From: Palaeococcus ferrophilus DSM 13482
GTDB taxonomy: Archaea; Methanobacteriota_B; Thermococci; Thermococcales; Thermococcaceae
Assembly: GCF_000966265.1 (NCBI RefSeq)
Contig: NZ_LANF01000018.1
Coordinates: forward strand, 62,001 to 126,000
Length of the DNA: 64,000 nt
Reading direction: 5' to 3'
The position numbers and the translations under genes are program-made. Shown in pieces: positions 17,720-25,690 of this stretch. The notes below the pieces were generated by a model. The model saw only the letters and a program-made list of their open reading frames with translations, did not search any database and had not been told where the DNA came from. Position 1 is the stretch's first letter. Every line of letters begins with the position of its first letter.

Positions 17720-19551
17720 ACGTCCATACACTCCATGCAGTGGACGCAAAGGGATGGGTCAACCACTATCTTGAGGCTCTTCGGGTTAATCGAGAGGGCC
17801 CCCTCCGGGCACTTGCCGACGCAGACGCCGCAGCCCACGCACTCGTAGGCCCTCTTCACGAGGTAGTAGGCGTTGGTGGCGTCCCTCTCGTTTTCGGTGT
17901 AAGCGCCATCCTCCCTGAAGATTACGCTCCCGGCCTTTATGTAGTCTTCGCCCCTCTCCACCTCGCCGAGGATTGGGGCGACTTCCTCTATCCTCCTTAG
18001 GTTCACGACCGTGTTGAAGCTCACCTTCTCCCCGTCGTAGGTGTATCTAACGGGCTCCCACGACCTGTTCTCAGGGAGCTCAACCCCGATATCCCTTGCA
18101 AGCGCCTTCTGACCGCGGGTAAGGTTCTTCCAGCGCCAGAAGCCGTGGGTAATCCACTCCTCGGGGAGATTGAAGCGCTTTCTCCACCTCTCAAGCTCGC
18201 GCTCCCACTTCCCGTAGAGTTCGGGCCTCTCCTCCTTGAGTGTCTGGAAGTCGGCTAGGGAGGCGCTCGGACAGAGGAAGCACCCTATCCTGTCGAAGCG
18301 GTCCTCGTAGAGGGGGTTGTACTTGAGTTTTCTGGAGAATATGTAGAGCCACACCTCAAGGGCGTTCCAGTGGAAGATTGGGGAGGCTCCAATCTCGTTC
18401 GGCACCCATGGGTTCCTCCACACCCTCGGCTGCCTAGCCCTCCTCTCGCTCTCGTACTTCCTCTGACCGACGAACATGAGCACACCTTCGGGGAAGTGCT
18501 CCTTTATCGTGAGCGTTATTGGCCCGAGCTTCGTTACCTTGCAGCACCAGCGGTAGTCCCTTCCAGGCGGCGAGAACACGTGGAGCGCCCTCCAGAATGC
18601 ATCGCCGGCATCGGCCACTATAAACCTTATTCCCCTCGGCTCGAGCTCCCTCTTAATTTCCTCAACGTACTCGACCGTCTCTGGGAGCTCTATCCCGGTG
18701 TTGTTGAAGAAGACGGCGAAGCCCTCCCCCAGCTCCTCCATCACGAGGCCGAGAACGGCCAGGCTGTCCTTTCCACCCGAGAAGGCCACCGCCGCTGGTC
18801 TGTTCGTGTTCTCCACGGTCTTCCTTATGAAGCGCCTCGCCTCCTCCACCTTCGCCTCGAGGGCGGAGCGGTTTGCCCTTAAAACATCATCCATCGTCGC
18901 CTTCCTTCCCTCGCGGTAGTTGATCCTCTTCTGGTGGCGCGTTTTGACACCTGTCTTCCTCTCGGCGGGGTTAATGAGGTCGGGATAGTCCTTCTTGGCT
19001 ATTCCCGTCGCTATGACCTCGCCGTCCTCGCTCACAACCACAACGTCGTCTCCAACCCTTATGCTCTCGTCCGCCTCCAGCACTCCCACCGGGAGGACGT
19101 TGGCGCCCTTCTTTATGGGCTCCTTAGCTCCACTATCAACGATGACCCACTTTCGCATCCCCTTCCCAAAGCGCTTCCAGAGTGCCGTGGCGCCTTCAAC
19201 TTTGAGGCCGGGCTTCCAGCGCACCTCCCTCGGCTCAAAGCGGAGCCACCCGAAAACGTATCCGTCCGCGATAATCTCGTAAACGTCGTCCTCCCCGGGC
19301 GTCTTGTTGAGGAGCACAACCTTGCCCCCCAGAACCTCCCCCACGTCAACGCCGTAGTGTTCAAGGAAGGCGGAGCGTATGAACTCCATGTCCTTCTCGA
19401 AGGCGAAGCGCAGGTCAGCGGGAGGGGTTAAGTCAAGTCTGAAAACCCCCTTCTCCCCGTGGAGGTCGCACCTCTCACCTATAAGCGGGACGTTGCACCT
19501 CTCGCACCAGTGGATGTGGGCCTTTCCCAGGAACACGGGTCCCTTTCTCAT
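17671..19551 (-). CDS. PAPS reductase-family protein with zinc ribbon, PUA-like region and C-terminal ferredoxin domain
   Basis: About 626 residues in four modules. An N-terminal zinc ribbon (CERC and a Cys/His pair, about 16-32) precedes a PUA-like beta domain near 130-200. The PP-loop PAPS-reductase core has the ATP-binding SGGKDS at about 258-263, a CC pair (YRWCCKV) and CFLCPS. The C-terminus has two [4Fe-4S] motifs, CVGCGVCVGKCP and CVHCMECMDVCP. The fold activates substrates through AMP or sulfur chemistry; the RNA-binding-like modules make RNA modification or thiolation as likely as sulfate reduction. AGGTGAG precedes the ATG at 19551. Confidence 0.85.
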   Translation of the reverse strand: MRKGPVFLGKAHIHWCERCNVPLIGERCDLHGEKGVFRLDLTPPADLRFAFEKDMEFIRSAFLEHYGVDVGEVLGGKVVLLNKTPGEDDVYEIIADGYVFGWLRFEPREVRWKPGLKVEGATALWKRFGKGMRKWVIVDSGAKEPIKKGANVLPVGVLEADESIRVGDDVVVVSEDGEVIATGIAKKDYPDLINPAERKTGVKTRHQKRINYREGRKATMDDVLRANRSALEAKVEEARRFIRKTVENTNRPAAVAFSGGKDSLAVLGLVMEELGEGFAVFFNNTGIELPETVEYVEEIKRELEPRGIRFIVADAGDAFWRALHVFSPPGRDYRWCCKVTKLGPITLTIKEHFPEGVLMFVGQRKYESERRARQPRVWRNPWVPNEIGASPIFHWNALEVWLYIFSRKLKYNPLYEDRFDRIGCFLCPSASLADFQTLKEERPELYGKWERELERWRKRFNLPEEWITHGFWRWKNLTRGQKALARDIGVELPENRSWEPVRYTYDGEKVSFNTVVNLRRIEEVAPILGEVERGEDYIKAGSVIFREDGAYTENERDATNAYYLVKRAYECVGCGVCVGKCPEGALSINPKSLKIVVDPSLCVHCMECMDVCPLLKIKNPEEGSQL

Positions 19552-19651
19552 CAACTCTCACCTAACCAGAGGGGGGAAGGGTTCTTTATAATGCTTTTTA
19601 CGCGGGAGGGGTATGGTATTGGAGTATCTTCAACACAACACAGTTCGCATT

Positions 19652-19686
19652 GGAAACTTTTTTATACTCCCGGGTAAATATCTCAA
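19652..19686 (+). promoter_or_regulatory. Promoter for the KaiC-like gene, apparently leaderless
   Basis: A BRE-like GGAAAC and TATA TTTTTTATA (about 19658-19666) end roughly 20 bp before the ATG at 19687. The expected start of transcription, about 25 bp after the TATA centre, falls on the ATG. No ribosome site precedes it, so the mRNA is predicted to be leaderless. Confidence 0.55.
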
Positions 19687-20436
19687 ATGGTGCGCCTAAT
19701 GCTCGGAGAGGACGTGATTAGTACCGGCATAGAGGAAGTTGATGAGCTCCTTGGAGGGGGTATTCTTCGTAACGGTATCCTTTTAATAGACTACGACAAG
19801 CTCTCGATGGGGTGGCACCTCGGAGTCAGGATTTTCAAGAACATACTCCAGCAGGACGGCTACGGGATAGTGTTCAACGCAACGGTCCCCGTAACCAAGC
19901 TGCGACTTCGGGCCAAGTACCTGTGGCTTGACGTGGACAGGATGGGAAGGGAGGGGCGGCTTTCCATAGTGGACATATTCGGCTCCAAGTATGGAATACC
20001 AAGCAGGGAGGAGTACATTTACACCATAGACGATTGGAAGGACGAAGTGGCGCTCCCAAAGATGGGACGCATTCTAAAGGAGCTCACTTACAAGATTAAA
20101 CCCATGAAAGGGCCCGTTGTTTCTATGTTCGCTACGGTCGAGGGGGCGTACCACACCCTCGGAAAGGGGCTTACCCATCACATCATGCTGGGTACCCTCA
20201 AGGCGAGCAGTATCGCGGAGGAGCTTGACCTCAATTCCTTCCAGATACTTCTCCTCAACAGGAACGCCGTTGACCCGATGTTTGAGACTTTCCTCACGAC
20301 GATAAGCGACCAGGTCATAATGGTGGACAGGAAGAGAGAGGGCAACAAATGGGTGGAGTCAATCTCCGTGCCGAAGTCCCTCCTTCCGGGGTTCATTCCC
20401 CGGATGAAGGAGCACGTGATGAAAATTGAGAGGTGA
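19687..20436 (+). CDS. KaiC/RadA-like RecA-fold protein lacking a Walker A motif
   Basis: About 249 residues. The N-terminus (STGIEEVDELLGGGI) is the typical opening of KaiC-family RecA-fold ATPases. Where the Walker A loop GxxGxGKT should follow, the sequence reads IDYDKLSMGWHLG, with no Gly-Lys-Thr. The remainder keeps the RecA-like beta-strand order. It is therefore likely a non-catalytic relative that may bind an active KaiC-type partner; this is inference. The promoter suggests a leaderless mRNA. The 3' end overlaps the convergent amidohydrolase by 44 bp. Confidence 0.75.
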   Translation: MVRLMLGEDVISTGIEEVDELLGGGILRNGILLIDYDKLSMGWHLGVRIFKNILQQDGYGIVFNATVPVTKLRLRAKYLWLDVDRMGREGRLSIVDIFGSKYGIPSREEYIYTIDDWKDEVALPKMGRILKELTYKIKPMKGPVVSMFATVEGAYHTLGKGLTHHIMLGTLKASSIAEELDLNSFQILLLNRNAVDPMFETFLTTISDQVIMVDRKREGNKWVESISVPKSLLPGFIPRMKEHVMKIER

Positions 20437-21652
20437 GCTCCTCCACCCTTTTTCCAAGCCCCGGGAAGAAACCCTGCTCATAGACGGGCTCTCCCCCGAC
20501 GAAGACCATCTCCACATCGCTCCCCCTGGTGGAGTAGAGGATGTGGGAGAAGGGGTCTTCTCCGGGCAGGAACTGGGGTTTTCTGGTGTTCAACACCACG
20601 AGGTCCGCCAGATAGCCCCTCTCCACTAGGCCCGCCCTGATTCCCAGGGCCCTCGCGCCCTCAAGGGTGGCCATTTCGAAGACGTCCCGCGGGGAGAGGT
20701 ACCTCCCGGCGGCGCTCGCTGCCAGGGCAGCCACGAACATCTCCCTGAAGGGGTCCATAAGGCCGACGGGGTTTGGGGAGTCGTTGCCGAGGGCGGTTCT
20801 AACCCCCATCCTCCTTAGGGCGGCGATGTTTATGGTTTTCTTCTCAAGGCGCAGGTTGCTCGTGGGGCAGTGGACGAGAGTGGAGCGGGCCTTCCCAAGG
20901 AGAGCCAGCTCATCCTCCCCCAGGTAAACGCCGTGGACGCCTATGAGGTTCTCTCCCAGGACGCCAGCTTCATTGAGGTACTCGACGGGCCTTAGTTCAT
21001 ACCGCTTCCTCACCTCTCTGACCTCCTCCTCGCTCTGGGCGAGGTGGATGTGAATGAGCGCCCCGTTCTCGCGTGCAAAATCTCCAATGTCCCTCATGAG
21101 CTCCAGGGAGACCGTGTTGGTGGCGTGGGGCGCCATAACCGGCCTCACGAGTTCATCCTTCCCTTTCCAGCGCCTGAAAAAGCGGAACCCTTTCTCCGGC
21201 GCCGCCAGCGGAAAGTCCACCACGTCCATAACGGTCTGGCCTATAAAGGCCCTTATTCCGAGCCTTTTTGCCGCCCTCGCTATGCCCTCCGCGAAGAAGT
21301 AGTGGTCGTTTATCGTGGTCGAGCCGTTTGAGAGAGCCTCGGCTATACCGAGCAGTGCCCAGCGCTCCACATCTTTCTCTGTCCACTCCCTCTCCATGGG
21401 CCAAATCACCCTCTCGAGCCACTGAGCCGTTGAAAGCCCCTCCCCTAAGCCCCTAAACTTCGCCATGGCCACGTGGGTGTGCGCGTTAACGAGGCCGGGG
21501 ATGATAAGGTCCCCCTCAAAAACCTCATCCACACCGTACTCCCCGAGCCTCTCCCTCGGGACTACGTCCGCTATGTGCTCGCCCTCTATGAGAACAGCCA
21601 TATCCCTCCTGAGCCCATTGACGTCGAGCACGTCTCCAGTGATAGCCTTCAT
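20393..21652 (-). CDS. mtaD: Amidohydrolase, 5'-methylthioadenosine/S-adenosylhomocysteine deaminase type
   Basis: About 419 residues. The metal-binding NAHTHVAM motif comes first; further metal and catalytic residues sit in HIHLAQSEEE, VHGVYL, HCPTSNL and GNDSPNP. The order is that of the ATZ/TRZ branch, whose archaeal members deaminate MTA, SAH or related adenosine derivatives, feeding SAM recycling. The exact substrate is not provable. The start was placed at ATG 21652 after GGTGGG, with a TATA (CAATATATC) about 25 bp upstream. The much longer open frame upstream lies outside the predicted transcript. Confidence 0.82.
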   Translation of the reverse strand: MKAITGDVLDVNGLRRDMAVLIEGEHIADVVPRERLGEYGVDEVFEGDLIIPGLVNAHTHVAMAKFRGLGEGLSTAQWLERVIWPMEREWTEKDVERWALLGIAEALSNGSTTINDHYFFAEGIARAAKRLGIRAFIGQTVMDVVDFPLAAPEKGFRFFRRWKGKDELVRPVMAPHATNTVSLELMRDIGDFARENGALIHIHLAQSEEEVREVRKRYELRPVEYLNEAGVLGENLIGVHGVYLGEDELALLGKARSTLVHCPTSNLRLEKKTINIAALRRMGVRTALGNDSPNPVGLMDPFREMFVAALAASAAGRYLSPRDVFEMATLEGARALGIRAGLVERGYLADLVVLNTRKPQFLPGEDPFSHILYSTRGSDVEMVFVGGEPVYEQGFFPGLGKRVEELTSQFSSRAPSSGE

Positions 21653-21767
21653 CCCACCACCGCACCCACTACGGCGGGGGGATATATTGCCTTTTCGGAT
21701 TGTCGGAACGCCAAAGAAAGCGCCGAAGAATTTAAATAGTGTTAATCCCCTACGCTGGGTGATGGCC

Positions 21768-21845
21768 ATGCCCCTGCTTATCAAACCCCATCCCCTATCC
21801 CCCGTCTTTCTGTCCCCCTGGATGAATCGTCCCCTTCTGGGTTAA
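21768..21845 (+). CDS. Possible 25-residue small ORF ahead of asnS
   Basis: ATG at 21768 is preceded by GGGTGATGG, and a TATA element TTTAAATA lies at 21731-21738, about 30 bp before the predicted transcript start. The peptide is Pro/Leu-rich with one Trp and ends in TAA at 21843-21845. asnS begins 47 bp later. It could be a real small protein, a leader peptide for asnS, or a chance ORF in the asnS 5' region; there is no run of Asn codons typical of an attenuator. Confidence 0.35.
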   Translation: MPLLIKPHPLSPVFLSPWMNRPLLG

Positions 21846-21892
21846 CTTAATAAGAGCCACCCCGTAGTTACGAGAAGCTGGAGGTGTTTGGT

Positions 21893-23185
21893 GTGATTGA
21901 TAAGGTTTATTGCGCTGACCTTAAACCCAAAATGGAAGGAACGAGAGTTAAGCTGGCTGGATGGGTTTATAGGAAGAGAGAGGTTGGAAAGAAGGTCTTC
22001 ATAGTCCTCCGCGACTCAAGCGGGATAGTCCAGACGATATTCAAAAAGGACGCGAACGAGGAAGCATACGGGGAAGCGAAGAAAGTCGGAATAGAGTCGA
22101 GCGTCATCATCGAGGGAACGGTTAGAGCAGATCCCCGCGCGCCGACGGGCGTTGAGGTTCAGGCGGATAAGATAGAGGTAATCCAGAACGTCGAGTTCTT
22201 CCCCATAACCAAGGACGCGAGCGACGAGTTCCTTCTGGATGTCAGGCACCTCCACCTTCACTCCCCCAAGGTCGGGGCGATACTGAAGGTCAAGAGGACC
22301 ATGATGCAGGCGGCACGTGAGTGGCTCCTTCAGGACGGCTGGTACGAGGTGTTCCCGCCCATACTCGTGACAGGGGCGGTGGAAGGCGGTTCGACCCTCT
22401 TCAAGCTCAAGTACTTCGACAGGACTGCCTACCTCAGCCAGTCGGCCCAGCTCTACCTTGAGGCGGCCATCTTCGGCCTTGAGAAGGTGTGGAGCCTGAC
22501 CCCGAGCTTTAGGGCCGAGAAGAGCAGGACGAGGAGGCACCTCACGGAGTACTGGCACCTCGAGCTTGAGGCGGCCTGGATGGACCTCTGGGACATCCTC
22601 AAGGTGGAAGAGGAGCTTGTGAGCTACATGGTGCAGAGGACGCTTGAGCTGAGGAAGAAAGAAATAGAGACCTTCAGGAAGGACCTCACCACGCTCAAGA
22701 ACACTGTTCCTCCCTTCCCGAGGGTGAGCTACGATGAGGCCATTGACATCCTTCAGAGCAAGGGCGTTGGCATAGAGTGGGGCGAGGACATGGGCGCAGA
22801 TGAGGAGAGAATCCTCACCCAGGAGTTCGAGAGCCCGTTCTTCGTCTACGGTTATCCAAAGCACATCAAGGCCTTCTATATGAAGGAGGACCCGGAGGAC
22901 CCGAGGAAAGCTTTAGCAGCTGACCTGCTCGCTCCCGAAGGGTACGGCGAGATAATAGGGGGCAGTCAGAGGGAGGACGACTACGACAAGCTCGTGGAAA
23001 GGATACTCGAGGAGGGCATGAAGCCGGAGGACTACGAGTGGTACCTCGACCTCAGGAAGTACGGTTCAGTTCCGCACAGCGGCTTCGGCCTCGGTCTGGA
23101 GAGGCTGGTAGCGTGGGTGCTCAAGCTCGACCACGTGAGATGGGCCACTCTCTTCCCGAGGACTCCGAGCAGGCTTTATCCGTGA
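21893..23185 (+). CDS. asnS: Asparaginyl-tRNA synthetase
   Basis: About 430 residues. An OB-fold anticodon-binding domain (about 15-110; RLAGWVY-type opening) precedes a class II catalytic core with motif 2 (SFRAEKSRTRRHLTE) and motif 3 (GFGLGLERL). The sequence tracks Pyrococcus AsnRS closely (REWLL.DGWYEVFPPILVTG region) rather than AspRS, so Asn is the substrate. The GTG at 21893 has GGAGGTG seven bases upstream and matches the family N-terminus (IDKVYC); a GTG at 21884 overlaps that ribosome site. Confidence 0.93.
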   Translation: MIDKVYCADLKPKMEGTRVKLAGWVYRKREVGKKVFIVLRDSSGIVQTIFKKDANEEAYGEAKKVGIESSVIIEGTVRADPRAPTGVEVQADKIEVIQNVEFFPITKDASDEFLLDVRHLHLHSPKVGAILKVKRTMMQAAREWLLQDGWYEVFPPILVTGAVEGGSTLFKLKYFDRTAYLSQSAQLYLEAAIFGLEKVWSLTPSFRAEKSRTRRHLTEYWHLELEAAWMDLWDILKVEEELVSYMVQRTLELRKKEIETFRKDLTTLKNTVPPFPRVSYDEAIDILQSKGVGIEWGEDMGADEERILTQEFESPFFVYGYPKHIKAFYMKEDPEDPRKALAADLLAPEGYGEIIGGSQREDDYDKLVERILEEGMKPEDYEWYLDLRKYGSVPHSGFGLGLERLVAWVLKLDHVRWATLFPRTPSRLYP

Positions 23186-23190
23186 CAGCC

Positions 23191-23240
23191 CTTTGCTTCG
23201 CAAAGCGCTGGCGGAATGGGGTCTACTCTTTTTCTTCCAT
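23191..23240 (+). terminator. Hairpin and T-tract after asnS
   Basis: Six bases after the asnS stop, CTTTGC-TTC-GCAAAG forms a perfect 6-bp hairpin. About 20 bp on, a T-rich stretch (CTTTTTC near 23228-23234 and TTTTC near 23240) could end transcription. Archaeal termination depends mainly on T-tracts, so the hairpin may have another role. Confidence 0.4.
23204..23216 (+). repeat. Left member of a 13-bp inverted repeat flanking the AT-rich island
   Basis: AGCGCTGGCGGAA lies just after asnS; its inverse with one mismatch lies at 25587-25599. The two copies bracket the AT-rich two-gene segment. Confidence 0.4.
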
Positions 23241-23448
23241 TTTCTGAGTGACTGAGAGAGTAGGGAGCACTGATGACATACTGGAGGGTCTTGCAAGCAG
23301 AAAGATGGCGGAGGAACTCACAACTAAAAATAAAACCTGCCACGGAAGGTAAGATGTAGGTGGGGCCTCGAGAGATACAGACTTCTCACACCAGCGAGGA
23401 GCTAAAACTTTTCTCAGAGTGATTGATCGTGCATATATACACTAAAGG

Positions 23449-24057
23449 TTATCTCTCTTTTAAATACCTCTTTCTTGGAAAGTTCAGTACTAAGTTTTCC
23501 AAAAACGTAATCTCATCTATATCTGAGCTAAAGTATTGTTCCCAATCTTCCTTGTCAATGGCCAAGAAATTTATTTTCCCACATTTCCCCATCATTAGAT
23601 CTACGGCTTTTTTAGCTCTCTCTGACAGATAGGATGTTGTTGCTAGGACACTTCCCCCGTTGTTCTCCTTGTAAACAAGGGCTTGTATCAGTGATTCGGC
23701 AATCTCTTTCCATGATACTGGCTCGGAGTAATTTTTACATTGGACTACGACGATAGTTCCCAGTAGGTTCTTCAGATGTTCATTTTTATTTAGAATGACT
23801 ACATCTAAATCTGTCCATCCAATATTAATGGAGTCATTGTCCTTAATTTCAAAACCCGGAACTTGTCTAAAGAAAGCTCGCACGAATCTCTCAAACTTCT
23901 TGCCTTTATCTTTAGAATCCTGCAAAGATTGGTCGTATAAGAATTTCAAGTCGCTTTTGGATAATTTGCGTCCGTTTTGGATTTTTGTATTTACGAAAAA
24001 ATTCCATCCCCCCGTCTGTAGGTTTAATAACAAGATCTGCGATCTCCTTAGGATCAT
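23449..24057 (-). CDS. Mrr-like PD-(D/E)XK restriction endonuclease domain protein
   Basis: About 202 residues in the open frame, AT-rich unlike the surroundings. The core shows KKFERFV (Glu), GWTDLDVVI (Asp) and VVVQCKNY (QxK), the layout of Mrr_cat nucleases that cleave modified or foreign DNA. The N-terminal part overlaps the upstream gene by 146 bp in the +1 frame, and no convincing ribosome site or ATG marks a start; removing one base from the G6 or T6 run near 23996-24013 would fuse both frames into one protein of about 630 residues. So this is either the nuclease half of a frameshifted gene or a coupled second gene. Confidence 0.65.
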   Translation of the reverse strand: MILRRSQILLLNLQTGGWNFFVNTKIQNGRKLSKSDLKFLYDQSLQDSKDKGKKFERFVRAFFRQVPGFEIKDNDSINIGWTDLDVVILNKNEHLKNLLGTIVVVQCKNYSEPVSWKEIAESLIQALVYKENNGGSVLATTSYLSERAKKAVDLMMGKCGKINFLAIDKEDWEQYFSSDIDEITFLENLVLNFPRKRYLKER

Positions 24058-25339
24058 TTATGATATGTCCACAATAGTTGCACTCCAACTTATCGAGTGA
24101 ATAAAACTCATTTAAAGGGAATTCCCCTAAAAATTCGTCGCAGTTGGGACATACAACATCCGCAACAATTTCAATTAATCCACGTTCCACAAGTTCTTCT
24201 AGCCCGTGATCAATTTCATTCTTTTCTATCCCACAACCCGTCCTAGGACAAATAACATTAATAAAGGTGTCATAATTAACTGGAATCTCTGGTATGTCCG
24301 CTAGTGCGGAAAAAACGTTCAAGGCTTGCTTGGATACACCTTTTAGAGGCTCTGGAATCATGCTCAGCACCAGCCCAAATTTTGTATATCTTACTTGTCT
24401 TATTGAAGTTTCTGAAGCTGTATTAAAAAGTAATATGAGATTCTCTTTAAAGTTTATCCCAAACGAGACCATATCCTCGAAGAGACTATCCTCTATTTGT
24501 AGAGCACCATGAACACTGTTAATAGAACCCCCTCCCGAAAGCACTTTTTCAACTTTCTGTTGCACTTCCTGCAAACCCCTCAGATCAACTTCAACTTTCC
24601 CCTGTTTTTTCCTCGCCGAGTACGTCACAACTCCCGGTTCATGAGGATTATTAAACCTAAGACTCAAATACCCTAGAGCATCCATGTTCTCCTGCCGTAA
24701 TAATGCCCTAATAAATTCGTGGTTGTTAAATTTTAATTGGGTAATACCTTCAATATCACCCCCAAAATACGCAACAGCTCTATGCACGATCTCCTTTGCT
24801 ATTTCAGAGCCTATGTTTCTTCCTCTCACGTCCACTAATTGATCCTCAGCCCTTATGGTTATACACCCCATACCAATCTTTGGAGTTTTTTCTAGGCGAA
24901 ATGTTCTCGGATTAATATGATAGTCCCACTTCTCAAGTTTCATAACATACGCTAAATGAATGGAGTTAAAGGTACGATTTATATAAACTTGCCATAAGTG
25001 GGGAACTCTTGTGACCTGCACTATTTCGAGTTGTTTATATGTTGCGGACTCAAGACGTGCCCAAGTTTTGCTATCTATTTCATCAAAAGATGAAAACAAT
25101 TTGTCTGGAAGATTGAACAGAAAAATCGGCATTCTTTTTCGAGTCCAGAAGTAATTGTCAGTAAGATTAATGGCCTCATCCAAGTATACACCCTTCTTAA
25201 AATGAGATAGCAGCACATCCCGATTTTCGACATCCTCGGCTCTTATATTCCGAAACACCCTATATTTTACATCTTTTGGGACATTCTCAATTATAATATC
25301 CACAAGATATTCGGGAGTGATTTCCGGCAACTTTCTCAT
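23912..25339 (-). CDS. Zinc-ribbon protein partnered with Mrr-like nuclease, function unknown
   Basis: About 475 residues, AT-rich. The N-terminal 350 residues resemble nothing I can name. The C-terminal third has Cys pairs CPRTGC, CPNC and CNYC, consistent with one or two zinc ribbons, and a winged-helix-like stretch between them (GLEELVERGLIEIV). Its last about 35 residues are read in a frame that looks less natural than the +1 frame, which continues into the nuclease domain. A TATA (ATTTATAGA) lies about 45 bp before the ATG. Context suggests a DNA-targeting defence gene acquired by transfer; this is inference. Confidence 0.65.
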   Translation of the reverse strand: MRKLPEITPEYLVDIIIENVPKDVKYRVFRNIRAEDVENRDVLLSHFKKGVYLDEAINLTDNYFWTRKRMPIFLFNLPDKLFSSFDEIDSKTWARLESATYKQLEIVQVTRVPHLWQVYINRTFNSIHLAYVMKLEKWDYHINPRTFRLEKTPKIGMGCITIRAEDQLVDVRGRNIGSEIAKEIVHRAVAYFGGDIEGITQLKFNNHEFIRALLRQENMDALGYLSLRFNNPHEPGVVTYSARKKQGKVEVDLRGLQEVQQKVEKVLSGGGSINSVHGALQIEDSLFEDMVSFGINFKENLILLFNTASETSIRQVRYTKFGLVLSMIPEPLKGVSKQALNVFSALADIPEIPVNYDTFINVICPRTGCGIEKNEIDHGLEELVERGLIEIVADVVCPNCDEFLGEFPLNEFYSLDKLECNYCGHIINDPKEIADLVIKPTDGGMEFFRKYKNPKRTQIIQKRLEILIRPIFAGF

Positions 25340-25563
25340 GTACTCTGCCCCTATGTCGGTTGCATAAAACTCTATAAATAATTTCCGCCTGTAATTATTA
25401 CGCTCATTTTCTTTATTGAGATTTTACTTCTCTAGCTCGGCTTAGAATAAGTGAAGTAATGAATCAGTCGCCTAATGGTAAATCCTATGGCTCATAATAA
25501 TATATTGTCATACCTAAGAGGTAATAAGTAGGTAAATTAACAAGTAAACCACTGTAAGATAAG

Positions 25564-25660
25564 GTTTTTATAACTGCATACTACTCTTCCGCCAGTGCTT
25601 GTGCAAGCTGTTTGGGGTTGTGGGGCGAAGCCCCCTACGGGGGTTTGAGAGTATAGAGAG
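25564..25660 (+). ncRNA. Possible structured transcript with competing hairpins
   Basis: A strong TATA (GTTTTTATAAC, 25564-25574) stands about 25 bp before a GC-rich segment. GCTTG-TG-CAAGC (25597-25608) forms a short stem. GGGGC-GAA-GCCCC (25622-25634) and CCCCC-TAC-GGGGG (25631-25643) share the same Cs, so only one of the two can form at a time. No ORF follows in this direction before the tRNA remnant. It could be a small RNA, a switch-like leader, or part of a dispersed repeat. Confidence 0.35.
25587..25599 (-). repeat. Right member of the 13-bp inverted repeat flanking the AT-rich island
   Basis: TTCCGCCAGTGCT, the reverse complement of 23204-23216 with one mismatch. Both copies are followed by hairpin-forming sequence, so they may belong to a larger dispersed element. 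Confidence 0.4.
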
Positions 25661-25690
25661 ATAAAGAGGCGGGACCCTTGTCTTTCGTTG

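Noticed and set aside
22016-22864. 282-codon frame antisense to asnS
   Set aside because: Shadow of the AsnRS coding sequence; no ribosome site or recognisable domain.
23255-23300. TGATGA motif after asnS as C/D box RNA
   Set aside because: No CTGA-type box at 12-nt spacing and no closing stem.
21785-25340. Transposon or insertion sequence as source of the AT-rich island
   Set aside because: No transposase- or integrase-like ORF and no target-site duplication could be seen; only short inverted repeats and a tRNA remnant.
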